A stretch of 55,335 nt of DNA. It comes from Candidatus Marinamargulisbacteria bacterium SCGC AG-410-N11. Lineage in GTDB: Bacteria > Margulisbacteria > Marinamargulisbacteria > GCA-2716485 > AG-410-N11. This document shows positions 35,901-45,437 of this stretch, one piece after another. The number at the start of each line of letters is the position of its first letter. Positions within the stretch are counted from its first letter, which is position 1. The stretch is taken from contig QFBS01000005.1 in the NCBI GenBank assembly GCA_003265895.1, positions 1 through 55,335 of the forward strand, read 5' to 3'. The notes under the pieces were generated by a model that ran no database searches, was not told the DNA's origin, and was given only the letters and a program-made list of their open reading frames with translations. The position numbers were made by a program, and so were the translations under genes.

Positions 35901-36154
35901 GTGAATGCTTCAGTACCTCTTTTAAATAAAATATCCCCAGATCCCCAAATAATTTGATCGTCAACATTTAAATGCAAATTAGGAGATTCAATAGAAAGAT
36001 CTTTATACTGTATTGAAACATTGGATGTTGCTATGACTTCTCGAGAACTTTCTTCAAAATATATTTTGTCAGCAGTAAGTTTTACCGAGTCACCAAAAAG
36101 TAGTGAAGTAAATAAATACAGAAGTACAATAATAGAAAAATAAAACAGTCTCAT
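32930..36154 (-). CDS. lptD: LptD/OstA-like LPS assembly barrel
   Basis: The 1074-residue outer-membrane protein has a signal peptide (ending LLFG/DSV), an OstA jelly-roll domain (VKLTADKIYFEESSREVIAT ... NLHLNVDDQIIWGSGDI) and a long barrel of alternating aromatic/polar strands that begins near FFPFNFLPPIPLLEIFPLPF. It would insert LPS into the outer leaflet. It is longer than E. coli LptD (784 residues) and carries two Lys/Arg-rich inserts (around 590 and 780). Its ATG overlaps the TPR gene stop, and the permease gene lies upstream of that in the same operon. Confidence 0.85.
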   Translation of the reverse strand: MRLFYFSIIVLLYLFTSLLFGDSVKLTADKIYFEESSREVIATSNVSIQYKDLSIESPNLHLNVDDQIIWGSGDILFKRGTEAFTVSYFKFDLNNEIGNIEDITLKINPYENKSNTIYLKALSLEDKKDLKTGIWGLATTCELDHPHNYIKAYKFKYFPDKRINLYGAWLYNEFTFFPFNFLPPIPLLEIFPLPFYSYKLGKRKRVWNFPTIGKKNNERGWGWFVQNTIDYAHIGKNKDSSIFVDWFEAKKHEGRKGSLGLGIRHFYEFNNFDGKLYYYFYNFEQDYAPLKNQMFSLSNRYQWKDIITIKTSFKEKNIDHSLHSRVKNYSQFLNGDFTYNDLGNKYNFNIKESHNFTGNNHSLRTGFIRSYNGSQIFSMNYNKNEAFLSKRKTIDANLKHNFNYPSFSSNLSTFKFSSNLDYKELNYQNTYPAPNTSLKGSHSISTTLFNKINLNILTSYMKDLDNDRVTSDIKENSFLYKLPEINMDFSVKDKDLNKFFKRFKPGYVNKTKFINKFNKIFEKTTTFNFQQYYDSLNNLTNQVSLINEKSTTNNVLNQRLIGTANQIVDPPNFSNISQNKRAKKKNKRKKNISPGEELWNLIGKKRWIKKFDTNWAEVTVKDSQLKKGLSSKKFKKYERSVIRFLKKYQEPKISGLSFNTKLTIARYREYAYDINKIDPLDPNPKIEPFPNDVDFSIVPNTYILKQSMSKSFTKIPIFNLREKKMPFKTKFTISPKFTQWVFQTPGYKLGEGDQQNELSLSMSQSSKIELPKFVFFVTGNAKQKNKRKKKKLKYTKHYLTIKSSYSSSYTPIENGTPFKRFLNKRTIAGSNKLTEKINYQFQKSKLKYFPFYFNVKWNNSTSYDFKKEKEKWGVWQTSLQYDITKRFNMMIKTGKYLNFGESVLVNNRFRDTSFRTKLKFIENKKAKLNLSNKILKFMLIDEVNFNHYLNLDTNVWKDEKISKVNNSNFSFSIKFGLKKLYKWRFNINYNYEKPPELLGKPQGFDVKYYEQNSYSIIKEEHHRKIEFTYSRKAEVLTFKYTFNAFPNEPLDLIKTKDKWELQGKFKGSIESRYD

Positions 36155-38532
36155 TCTTTTTTTAAGTCAAAGTTAAGGGGTTCAATTGAAATCCAATTAG
36201 AAACACCAAAGGATTCTAACGACAAATAATTTATTCTACGTTGGATAATATAAAATAATGTTCCTAAACTATAAGATTTTTTCCAATACTCAAATGCTAA
36301 TAATAAGTGATTACTTAAATAATAAGCATCTCCTAAATTTAAATAATATAATGGTTGATTTCCATTTAATTTTAAAGCTTGTTGAAAATAATCAATTGCT
36401 AATTTAAATTCTTTTTTTAATAAATAAGCTAAGCCATATAAATGAAAAATAGTATCATTATTAGGAGAGATCAAATTTGCTTTTTCCAATAACTCAATCG
36501 CATTTTGAGGATTTTGTTCATGGAGTTCAATAACAGCTAAATTGCAATATGAAAATACCATTTTAGGGTCAACTTGAATACATAAATTAAATTCAGATTT
36601 TGCAGAGTTATAATTTTGATCAATACAAAATTGTATGCCACTCATATTATGAGGGTAGGCAAAGCTAATAGATTGGTTAGAGTTAACAGTCAGTGGAGTC
36701 GGAATAGCAATAATATGAAGCGTTTCAAAGTTGTTCAAAAAGCAACCAGAGATCAAGTGACACTCCTTAGATGAAAAGTCATAAGACTTAATAAGATCAA
36801 TATTAGATCGTAGATGAGTAAAGTTAACATCTGATTCAAGGATCGATTCCAAGTTTTGAACAGCACTTTCAAAAAGACCTAAGTGAAACTTTGAAATACC
36901 CATTAAATAAGTACTTTTATTAATTAGGGCGATATTTGATGGATCAAGTTGTGGCAAAGTTCGTTCTATTTGTTTATATGCCATTTTAAACTTGCCTAAC
37001 TCTAAAAAACACCTTGAAATTAATAGTTGTGCGTTAATAAAATTATCATGATCAGAAGATATTAATTGAAAATGTTCAATGGCAGCAAAAATATTATCAT
37101 TTCTAAGATTAAGTAATCCCAATAAGTAGTCATTTTTTTGTGTCATATTTTTTGATAATTTAATTACTTCAGAGTCAATGACATTTTTTTGTAAAAGCTG
37201 AATAGATTCATGAATATCTTTATTAAATGGATATAGTTCAAGTGTATTATAAATTAATTCTTTATAGTCAATAATAGTGGCTAATTGATTTATAGAATTT
37301 AAGCAAAGCAATCTAGAGTCTTTATCTAATGATGTTGAAAATAACGGGCGGCAAGTATTAATACAAGTTTCATATTCTTTATTCAAATAATATAACTTTG
37401 CAGTTAAAAGTGCTAATTCTAAATCAAATTGATTTGAATTTGATTTAATAGTAGATATATAGGCTTGAACCATAGATATTTCAATATTTGGGATATCTAT
37501 TAATAAAGTTAATTGTTTGTAGGCATGTGTGTAATCTTTATTTTTAATATATAAAAAAATAAGAATATCATAGATTGAATAATTGTCATGTAAGAAATTA
37601 TCCTGAATAAGTTGAATTAGTGACACTACATAGCTAGGCGTTAAGTTAACTAATTGTTTAATTTTTTCACAGGCATCAATGAGTGAGTCTTGACGTAATA
37701 ATAACTTAATTTGATAAAAAAGTAGATCATGATTGTTGGGGTAAGTTTTTAAGGCGTCATTAATCTGTTGGATTGCATCTGGAAAATAGTTAGGGTTTTG
37801 AGAACATAGCTGTTCTATTAAAGATAATGCTTTATCCATTTGAAATGAATTAAAGTAGAGCTCAATTAAAAATGAATTGATATTTGTATTTAATGGAGTA
37901 CAAGTTTTTGATTTTTCAATAATATTTATAACGTCAACATGAGACTTTTTAAATTTAGAAAGATAGTTTTTTAAGATTGAAATAGCTTTTGTGTATTGTT
38001 GTTTTTCAAGTAAACTTAACGCTAAAACTTTATAATAATCAGATCTGTCAGGAAAGTGCTCAATTAATGTTGAATAGTAACCTATTTTTTTATTAACTTG
38101 CTTAGAATCGATATAAATTTTAGATAAACAATCAATAACTGACGAGTCAAAGATCTTTTCAGAAAAAGCTTTTTCAAGCATTATTTGAATAGGGTAAGAA
38201 AATTGAGGTACTTTTTGATATATTTTATTAATTAGATAGTAAGCTTGTGGGTGATTAATATTTAAATCTAGAATATCTTCTAATTCTTGAATAGCTTCAG
38301 TATAGTTTTGTATAAAAATGTATATTTCAGCTATAACCATTCTTAATTCTAGAGAATCAAAGTGAATACGAAGTTCTTTATACAAAAAAATAAGAACCTG
38401 GTATATACCATGAGGGTATTGATGATAAAAAGATTTAAATTGTTCCAACGCTTCTAAGTATTGTTGTTGCTTAATGCTAATAATACCTAGTTTATAAGTT
38501 TTATTATTTTGATAGGTTACTTGTATTTGCAT
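36151..38532 (-). CDS. TPR-repeat protein in the LPS transport operon
   Basis: A 793-residue protein made largely of tetratricopeptide repeats, for example ALEQFKSFYHQYPHGIYQ near the start, AIQELEDILDLNINHPQAYY, and the best-conserved ones near the C-terminus (AIELLEKANLISPNNDTIFH, AIDYFQQALKLNGNQPLYYL). No signal peptide or membrane segment, so it is predicted cytoplasmic. It overlaps both the permease gene upstream and lptD downstream, so translation is probably coupled. Such repeats bind proteins; the partner is unknown. Confidence 0.85.
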   Translation of the reverse strand: MQIQVTYQNNKTYKLGIISIKQQQYLEALEQFKSFYHQYPHGIYQVLIFLYKELRIHFDSLELRMVIAEIYIFIQNYTEAIQELEDILDLNINHPQAYYLINKIYQKVPQFSYPIQIMLEKAFSEKIFDSSVIDCLSKIYIDSKQVNKKIGYYSTLIEHFPDRSDYYKVLALSLLEKQQYTKAISILKNYLSKFKKSHVDVINIIEKSKTCTPLNTNINSFLIELYFNSFQMDKALSLIEQLCSQNPNYFPDAIQQINDALKTYPNNHDLLFYQIKLLLRQDSLIDACEKIKQLVNLTPSYVVSLIQLIQDNFLHDNYSIYDILIFLYIKNKDYTHAYKQLTLLIDIPNIEISMVQAYISTIKSNSNQFDLELALLTAKLYYLNKEYETCINTCRPLFSTSLDKDSRLLCLNSINQLATIIDYKELIYNTLELYPFNKDIHESIQLLQKNVIDSEVIKLSKNMTQKNDYLLGLLNLRNDNIFAAIEHFQLISSDHDNFINAQLLISRCFLELGKFKMAYKQIERTLPQLDPSNIALINKSTYLMGISKFHLGLFESAVQNLESILESDVNFTHLRSNIDLIKSYDFSSKECHLISGCFLNNFETLHIIAIPTPLTVNSNQSISFAYPHNMSGIQFCIDQNYNSAKSEFNLCIQVDPKMVFSYCNLAVIELHEQNPQNAIELLEKANLISPNNDTIFHLYGLAYLLKKEFKLAIDYFQQALKLNGNQPLYYLNLGDAYYLSNHLLLAFEYWKKSYSLGTLFYIIQRRINYLSLESFGVSNWISIEPLNFDLKKE

Positions 38533-39671
38533 TGGTACGAAATCACAAGGCTAGCAATGAAACCATAAATAAAATTAGGTAACCAGGCACCTAAAAATGG
38601 GTAAAATGGATAACCAAAGATATTAAAGCTAGGGTCTTTGGCAAATGCACGAGAAAGAGATAAAAGAAAAAAATAAAAACCAACAGATAATACCGCAAAA
38701 CATATTGATAAAATAACACCCCACCAGTCTTTTCCGGATCTAACAAAACTTAAGCAGAATGCAATTCCTAAGAACCCAAAAATAAAACATGCTCCAGGAA
38801 GGCTGCTTTTCATATAATATTCAACTTTGAGTGTTCTTGTGCTAATTCCTCCTTTATTAAGAGTATCTATCCGTTTTTTAAGTTCTTGTGAATCCATTTC
38901 TTTCGCTGATTTTTGGCGGTTTAAATAAGTTCTAATATTTTGATCAACATGAATTTTTAATTCCTCAAAAGAGTCCAAAAACTCAAGAATACCATCTTTA
39001 TTTATTTCTTGAATATATCCATTGTTTAATGTCCAAGAGTGCCCATTCCATGATGCATTCTTTGCCGTAGTTAACCTCGGAAAATATCTAGTTTCTTCAA
39101 ATATAAGAAGGTTTTCCATTTTTGCTTCTTTTGAAAAAACTTTTTTAATATAAAAAAATCGATTAGAGCTACCTTTAAAAACAACATTTTCAACAATGTT
39201 TGGGGGAGGTTTTTTTTGAATTTCTTTACGAATTAATTTTTCAGAAACATTATTTGTCCATGGAACTATATCTTCATTAATAATAAATGAAATGCCGGAA
39301 GATATTAAAATAATAAAAAGAAGAGGTAGTAAAATACGAAATGTATGAACACCACTTGCTCGTAAAATAGTTAATTCATTATCTTTTGCCATTCTAACTA
39401 ATAAGAGCATTGTGGCAAATAAAACTGCCATAGGAAAAAACAATACCATAATAGCAGGAAGTTTATATATTAACAGGCGAATAATAGTAGAAAATTGAAC
39501 GCCTGATAAAATCGCTAAATCAACTAAATAAAAAAGGATATCAACAATACCTATAATAGTAAAACCGCCAACAGACATCATAAATGGACCAGAGAACTGT
39601 TGGATGATATACCTATCCAGTATACTTATTCGATTAAAAAAAAAGTTAAGTAAAGAAGCTATAAATTTCAA
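38517..39671 (-). CDS. LptF/LptG family LPS export permease
   Basis: The 384 residues follow the YjgP/YjgQ pattern: LDRYIIQQFSGPFMMSVGGF, three N-terminal membrane segments with ELTILRASGV (the coupling helix that meets the LptB ATPase), a periplasmic beta-jellyroll, then three C-terminal membrane segments. One gene only is seen, so whether it is LptF or LptG cannot be told; many bacteria outside Proteobacteria have a second copy elsewhere. The start is TTG 39671; no in-frame ATG is available. It begins seven bases after the bS21 stop. Confidence 0.9.
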   Translation of the reverse strand: MKFIASLLNFFFNRISILDRYIIQQFSGPFMMSVGGFTIIGIVDILFYLVDLAILSGVQFSTIIRLLIYKLPAIMVLFFPMAVLFATMLLLVRMAKDNELTILRASGVHTFRILLPLLFIILISSGISFIINEDIVPWTNNVSEKLIRKEIQKKPPPNIVENVVFKGSSNRFFYIKKVFSKEAKMENLLIFEETRYFPRLTTAKNASWNGHSWTLNNGYIQEINKDGILEFLDSFEELKIHVDQNIRTYLNRQKSAKEMDSQELKKRIDTLNKGGISTRTLKVEYYMKSSLPGACFIFGFLGIAFCLSFVRSGKDWWGVILSICFAVLSVGFYFFLLSLSRAFAKDPSFNIFGYPFYPFLGAWLPNFIYGFIASLVISYQCKYK

Positions 39672-39678
39672 TGAACCA

Positions 39679-39879
39679 TTATGTTAATTCATCAGCTTTT
39701 TGTTGCATTCTAGTTCTGTTTCTAGCTTGTTTCTCTTTCTCTTTTTTAATATCAGAAGGTTTTGTAAAAAACTCTCTTTTTCTTAATTCTTGTAAAGTAC
39801 CTTCATTCTTTAATTTTCTTTTAAATTTTTTATAAAAATTATCAAAAGATTCGCCTTGTCTTTTTTCTTGTTTAACCAT
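39679..39879 (-). CDS. rpsU: Small ribosomal subunit protein bS21
   Basis: The 66-residue basic protein shows the bS21 core KQEKRQGESFDNFYKKFKRK followed by REFFTKPSDIKKEKEKQA. I start it at ATG 39879 (MVKQEKRQ) because AAAGGAG lies seven bases upstream and the family begins there; the frame is open seven codons further, but that part overlaps the ribosome binding site. Confidence 0.95.
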   Translation of the reverse strand: MVKQEKRQGESFDNFYKKFKRKLKNEGTLQELRKREFFTKPSDIKKEKEKQARNRTRMQQKADELT

Positions 39880-39961
39880 TAAAAACTCCTTTAAAAACAA
39901 ATAAAATGTTGAATTATTTAATACTATAGTTTATCACTTTTATTTAGAAAACTCTACAATC

Positions 39962-39991
39962 AATAAATTATATTATTTAAAATAATTTATT
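39962..39991. repeat. A/T-only inverted repeat between holB and rpsU
   Basis: AATAAATTAT, a ten-base loop and ATAATTTATT form a perfect 10-bp stem within the 156-base spacer (39880-40035). It has no G/C pairs and is not followed by a T-run on the minus strand, so it is a poor terminator candidate. The rest of the spacer probably holds the rpsU promoter (ACTATA region near 39922 on the plus strand), but no strong match is seen. Confidence 0.35.
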
Positions 39992-40035
39992 TAAAAATAA
40001 TAGAGAATAAAATACAAGAAAATTAAAATCAAAAA

Positions 40036-40881
40036 TTACAAATGATTAATAAATAAATTTTCAAGCTGTAACTGAGAGTTAACATTGTAATTAAGACTCT
40101 TAATAGTACTTATAATATGGTTTGAAACAGACAAATTGGGGGGCGTTTCGTTCTGTATTTCTTCAAGCCAAGAGTATAAAAGAGGCTTCAAAAATAACTT
40201 ATCTTTACTAATTGAAGAAGCATATAAAATTCGTTCATGTGAAGATAGTTTTGAGAATGAGAAAAAAGATTTATAGCTATCAGGGCAGACTCCTTTGTGC
40301 TGAATAAGATAGTTAAGTAATGAATATGTTAAAGGGTATGAGTTAAAGTTGAAATTATACTTATCTTCTATATATGATTTGATATTTTTAATAGGTGTTT
40401 TAGGAATAAAAAACGTTTGACTTCGAGATTGTATAGTTAATGGTACTGACTTCCATGAATGCGTTGTTAAAATAAAAATGACATTTTTTGGAGGCTCTTC
40501 TAGTGTTTTTAATATTGCGTTTGACGACTCGGTCGTAAATCGTTCACAGTTAGGTATAATAACAAGTAATTTAGAAGAGTTGGATGGGCCATATTTAATT
40601 CTATCTTGTAAAGTTCGAATATTATCTATTTTTAAAGTTCCAGAATTTGGAAGTGTAATCATATCAGGAAAGTGTTCTGATTCTATTTTTTTACAATTTG
40701 AACAAGCCTGGCAGTTTCCTTGAAAGTTTTGTTGATTACAAAATAAACAAAATCCAAAATACATCGCAGCTTTTGTACTAAAGGAACCTAATCCCCCATG
40801 AAATAAGTATGTAGAAGAGAGTGTGTTTTTAGAAATAATAAGATTAATAGCTGATTTAACTGATTCCGGAACTAAAAGCAT
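40036..40881 (-). CDS. holB: DNA polymerase III subunit delta'
   Basis: A clamp-loader subunit. The 281 residues show the AAA+ module of delta': a degenerate P-loop region (FHGGLGSFSTKAAMYF, without the usual GxGKT), a zinc knuckle (CNQQNFQGNCQACSNCKKIE), the HPD-like HFPDM, IIPNCERFTTESSNAILKTL, EEPPKNVIFILTT and the sensor region QSRSQTFFIP where the SRC motif has become SRS. Loss of a working P-loop is normal for delta'. The final collar domain is short. Confidence 0.9.
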   Translation of the reverse strand: MLLVPESVKSAINLIISKNTLSSTYLFHGGLGSFSTKAAMYFGFCLFCNQQNFQGNCQACSNCKKIESEHFPDMITLPNSGTLKIDNIRTLQDRIKYGPSNSSKLLVIIPNCERFTTESSNAILKTLEEPPKNVIFILTTHSWKSVPLTIQSRSQTFFIPKTPIKNIKSYIEDKYNFNFNSYPLTYSLLNYLIQHKGVCPDSYKSFFSFSKLSSHERILYASSISKDKLFLKPLLYSWLEEIQNETPPNLSVSNHIISTIKSLNYNVNSQLQLENLFINHL

Positions 40882-40896
40882 GATAGAGCTCGATGA

Positions 40897-41397
40897 TCAT
40901 CGTATAAATAAAGATAATAAAATAGAGCCTCCAATACCAAACCACATAATAGTACGCTGTTTTTTTAAAGTTTGAATTTCAGTTTTCATTTTGTCATTAA
41001 TTTCAATCATATCATGTTGAATATTTTTTTGTTCTTCTTTAATTAATTTAGTATCTAATTTAATTCCATTAAGATTAGTATCAAAAGATGAATAGGAGTT
41101 TTTAAAATTACCAGAAATTTCTTTTAACTGTGAAATTTCTGTTAATGAAAACATATCTTGATTAGAATTCATTTTTGATAATATCTTATTAATAATAACA
41201 GCGGCTTCTTTTCTTGAAAGTGGTTGGTTTGGTTTGAAAGCATTATTGGAGTATAAGGGTAAAAAACCTTGATTAACAACATTTTTAACAGCTTTATATG
41301 AAATATCGTTTTTTTTAATATCTTTTATAGGAACTGATAGTAATAGTGTCGATTCGAATATCATTATACTAAGTATAAATAAACAAAATAATTTCAA
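40897..41397 (-). CDS. Small SLH, coiled-coil and C-terminal membrane-anchor protein
   Basis: The 166 residues comprise a signal peptide (CLFILSIMIFESTLLLS), one SLH domain (about 22-66: VKNVVNQGFLPLYSNNAFKP, QPLSRKEAAVIINKIL), a predicted coiled coil (about 85-143) and a C-terminal hydrophobic stretch (IMWFGIGGSILLSLFI). This is the plan of Omp-alpha of Thermotoga, which spans the periplasm from wall to outer membrane, but much shorter. The start is TTG 41397 with AAGGAGG upstream. It begins 48 bases after the stop of the gene at 43485 (same strand). Confidence 0.8.
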   Translation of the reverse strand: MKLFCLFILSIMIFESTLLLSVPIKDIKKNDISYKAVKNVVNQGFLPLYSNNAFKPNQPLSRKEAAVIINKILSKMNSNQDMFSLTEISQLKEISGNFKNSYSSFDTNLNGIKLDTKLIKEEQKNIQHDMIEINDKMKTEIQTLKKQRTIMWFGIGGSILLSLFIR

Positions 41398-41445
41398 AAT
41401 AGCCTCCTTAATTTATAATTATTGAATATTGTATATGCTTACCAC

Positions 41446-43485
41446 TTATTTTTCTATAAGTATTGATTTTGATATTAAAGTTTTTGTTTCAGAACTTAAT
41501 TGTAGCATAGTTTTTCCAGTTTCTTTAGATTTAAAAAATAATTTAATAACTGGTAATTGATGAACATATTTTGAATTTGATAATTTGGATAGTGTAATAG
41601 TTTGGTTATTAATTTTAATATTGTCGAGTTGATTTGACTCTCTAACCCAAGAGCTTGGAGAGAAATGTAATAGTTTTAATTTCTGAGAATCAAACGAAAG
41701 ATAAAATGAGCGATTATTAAACTTAAAAGCATGATTGAAATATAAATTTACATAAAAATAATCTCCATTAAATAACTTTGATTTACTAACTGTAAATTCA
41801 TAGTTAGGTTGGTAACTAGGTGCTGGAATTATTTTTTTATAGTATTTAGTTGGATTTTCTTTTGATTTAAGTTTAATATTAGCATGTAATTTGTTTTTAA
41901 ATAAATGGGGTTCACCTTGAATAAACCAGCTCAACATAACAGAATCATTTGCAGGAAGGCGATTGATTGTTTTTTGAGATATTTCAAAAGGTGTTAGATT
42001 GATTTTATTAGGAAGTGATAACTGAACTTCAATATTATGTAAAGGGTAAGGGTATTTATTTTGAAGCTGCATGCGAACAATAGCTTTAGGAGGCAACTCA
42101 TGAGGGTTAAAGTCGGTGATAGTTAAGCTAACATCTATTTTAGGTGGCGTTAAAATATCTAATTGACGATTTAGTTTATTAGTTTCTAAGTTATTAGATT
42201 GAGCCTTAATAGAAATTATTTTTTTTCCAATGGGTATTTTAGGAGATGGTTTAACATAGATTGGTATTTGATAAGTGTCATTAGATTTCAAAGTTCCAAT
42301 ATTTTTTTTGAGTTGACCTGAAGCTATTTTTAAACCTTTCGGCAGTTTAATCTCTACAGTCGTATTAAATGCATCAAAACCTCCAGAATTAACTACATAA
42401 CCTAAAATTAAAAATGGTTTAGTGGAAGATTGAATAATTTCCGATGGAAACGTAAGTCCTAATGAGAGTTCTCCAGGAGAAAGTGTAACACCTCCTAGGC
42501 CATATGCAGTAGAATGTATTATTGAAGAATTTGGATGGATGGTGGTACTATCCCAATATAATGCTAACGCGGTATCCTTTTCGATTTCATCAGATCGAAT
42601 AAATGGACGTCCTTTTTGATAGTTAAAGTCCCAAGGTTGATCAATTAACGATCCCCAGTTTGAAAGGATTAAGCGATCAGGAGGAGAAATATTATGAGTA
42701 AAGTTTCGTAGGATACCTTGCGCAATAACATTTGGTGAAGTAAGGCTATCAAATGTTTGCCAGTAGTCTTGAATCTTATTTTTTTCAAACATGATTTCAG
42801 AAGTAATAGATTCTGAACCAATTCTAAATGGAGCCCCATCATTTTGTCCTAATTTAGTATCTAGCATTAATCTAAGACCGACATTTTTTGTGGTTATACT
42901 ATGATTATTAATTTTATACTTAATTAACGCAGTATCTTTAATTTTTGTCATCGGGTTTCTAATTAGAGATAATTGTTGAATAACTTCAACTTCATCAAAT
43001 TGATATGAGGTGTGTATTTGCTGATTAATTATTTTATGGTAATTAAAAGTACCATAGTTAAATATAGTACCTGTTCTCTTTTGTGTTTTAAGGCTAGAGC
43101 CTCCAAATATAAATGGTTTTTGATCAATATAGATAGTTGTATAGCTTGACCAAGGAGTAGGTCTACCATATATCAAACTTTGAAAGTTGTCATAAATATG
43201 ACTCGGGGACCCTTCAACCGTTTCAATTGCAAATCGACCTAAATCTTGTTCTTCTGCGGTGACAACAACTTTTAAATACTCATTTTTAACAAAATTTGTA
43301 GATGCTGTTGTATTTTTTTGATGGATTAAGTAGTTAGTAGTAGCTCGAAAATTAGTTGAAACAAGTAAATTCTGAGTAGATGTTATAGTCATAATATTTG
43401 ATGATGTAGGTATTAATAAATTCGATAAAATATGTTGATTAAAAAATAGTATTAAAATCAAAAATTGAAAAAATAGCACTTTCAC
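41446..43485 (-). CDS. Large exported protein with C-terminal cohesin-like domain, next to tonB
   Basis: I start at GTG 43485, because AAAGGGG lies upstream and the signal peptide (KVLFFQFLILILFFNQHILS) begins there; a TTG at 43509 would add eight residues and overlap tonB. The 679 residues contain a beta-rich front part, CARDB/NEW3-like repeats (SGGFDAFNTTVEIKLPKGLK; YPYPLHNIEVQLSLPNKINL) and a final ~110 residues patterned like a cohesin fold (FYLSFDSQKLKLLHF ... PVIKLFFKSKETGKTMLQL). No known enzyme motif. Co-transcription with exbB-exbD-tonB suggests a periplasmic or surface role. Confidence 0.75.
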   Translation of the reverse strand: MKVLFFQFLILILFFNQHILSNLLIPTSSNIMTITSTQNLLVSTNFRATTNYLIHQKNTTASTNFVKNEYLKVVVTAEEQDLGRFAIETVEGSPSHIYDNFQSLIYGRPTPWSSYTTIYIDQKPFIFGGSSLKTQKRTGTIFNYGTFNYHKIINQQIHTSYQFDEVEVIQQLSLIRNPMTKIKDTALIKYKINNHSITTKNVGLRLMLDTKLGQNDGAPFRIGSESITSEIMFEKNKIQDYWQTFDSLTSPNVIAQGILRNFTHNISPPDRLILSNWGSLIDQPWDFNYQKGRPFIRSDEIEKDTALALYWDSTTIHPNSSIIHSTAYGLGGVTLSPGELSLGLTFPSEIIQSSTKPFLILGYVVNSGGFDAFNTTVEIKLPKGLKIASGQLKKNIGTLKSNDTYQIPIYVKPSPKIPIGKKIISIKAQSNNLETNKLNRQLDILTPPKIDVSLTITDFNPHELPPKAIVRMQLQNKYPYPLHNIEVQLSLPNKINLTPFEISQKTINRLPANDSVMLSWFIQGEPHLFKNKLHANIKLKSKENPTKYYKKIIPAPSYQPNYEFTVSKSKLFNGDYFYVNLYFNHAFKFNNRSFYLSFDSQKLKLLHFSPSSWVRESNQLDNIKINNQTITLSKLSNSKYVHQLPVIKLFFKSKETGKTMLQLSSETKTLISKSILIEK

Positions 43486-43498
43486 TAGATACCCCTTT

Positions 43499-44385
<887 letters not shown>

Positions 44386-44386
<1 letters not shown>

Positions 44387-44793
44387 TAACGTTTAGATAA
44401 AGATTTTAGTTTTGTTTCTAAGGTTATATTAGAGCAACCACCTAAACGGATTGCATCAATAACATGAATAATAGTCGAATAAGGTGTTTCTTTATGAGCT
44501 TTCAACAAGATATTAACATTGGGCGTTTTAGTCATTACTTGAATAATTTGATAAGATAAATTTTCAAGTAATATTATATTTTTATCAAATTTAATAATAT
44601 TATTTTTATCAATACTTAAAATCATACCTTTTACATTTTGTTTAGATGTAGTAGCAGAAGGTAAGTTAATAGTAATTCCTTCTTTTTGGATAATAAATGT
44701 ACTAGAAACTGCAAAAAAAATTAATAAAATAAAAATAATATCTATTAAAGGTGTTAATTCTAATCGAGGAGCATTTTTTAATCGATTTTTCAT
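44386..44793 (-). CDS. exbD: ExbD/TolR-type biopolymer transport protein
   Basis: The 135 residues show LELTPLIDIIFILLIFFAVS, the single membrane helix with the proton-carrying Asp (LIDII), and a periplasmic domain ending in KAHKETPYSTIIHVIDAIRL. It lies two bases after exbB and overlaps tonB. Confidence 0.93.
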
Positions 44794-44795
44794 AA

Positions 44796-45413
44796 TTAAT
44801 GTTTTAATGAAGGATTTGATTTACAAAAGTTAATAATATCATAAATTAAATGTTCCATTTGCATAGTAAAGGTATTTACCTTATGAGATAAAAAGTGGTG
44901 AACAAAAATTAGCGGAATTGCAATAGCAAGTCCTGATACTGTCGAAATTAAAGCTTCTGCTATACCCGAAGATAAAGCTTGAGTATTTCCTATGCCCCCT
45001 CCGGAAATAACATTAAAGATATCAATTAAACCTAATACAGTTCCCAATAAGCCTAATATTGGCGCAACTGTAATAATACTAGATAATACCGATAGGTTTT
45101 TTTCTAATTTAGGAACTTCTAATAAGGTTATACCTTTAATTCCATCTTGAATATCATCTCGATTTAAAGCAGATAACGTAATTGCTTGACATAAGACTCT
45201 AATCATAATTTGATGCTTAGTTTTCAGTTGTTTTATGGTATCTGATTTTCCATGATTTAAAAGCTGTTGTTTGATTAGGTGAGTTGTTTTATCTATGTTA
45301 ACAGAATGACTCTTTAAAAATAAAAACTTATGAATAATGATATATATACCTAGAAATGAGCAAAGAAATAATAAATACATAATTGGCCCACCTTTTAAAA
45401 ATATCTCCCACAT
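44796..45413 (-). CDS. exbB: ExbB/TolQ-type proton channel protein
   Basis: The 205 residues have three membrane segments (about 12-30, 110-135 and 150-175) with the family motif VAPILGLLGTVLGLIDIFN and GIAEALISTVSGLAIAIPLI. The adjacent TonB rather than TolA favours ExbB. GGAGG lies seven bases before the ATG. Confidence 0.93.
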   Translation of the reverse strand: MWEIFLKGGPIMYLLFLCSFLGIYIIIHKFLFLKSHSVNIDKTTHLIKQQLLNHGKSDTIKQLKTKHQIMIRVLCQAITLSALNRDDIQDGIKGITLLEVPKLEKNLSVLSSIITVAPILGLLGTVLGLIDIFNVISGGGIGNTQALSSGIAEALISTVSGLAIAIPLIFVHHFLSHKVNTFTMQMEHLIYDIINFCKSNPSLKH

Positions 45414-45437
45414 AAAATACCTCCATTTTTTTCTTTT

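Noticed and set aside
40036..40881. Missing Walker lysine in holB as a sign of a broken gene
   Set aside because: Delta' subunits commonly lack a working P-loop, and the other motifs and length are normal.
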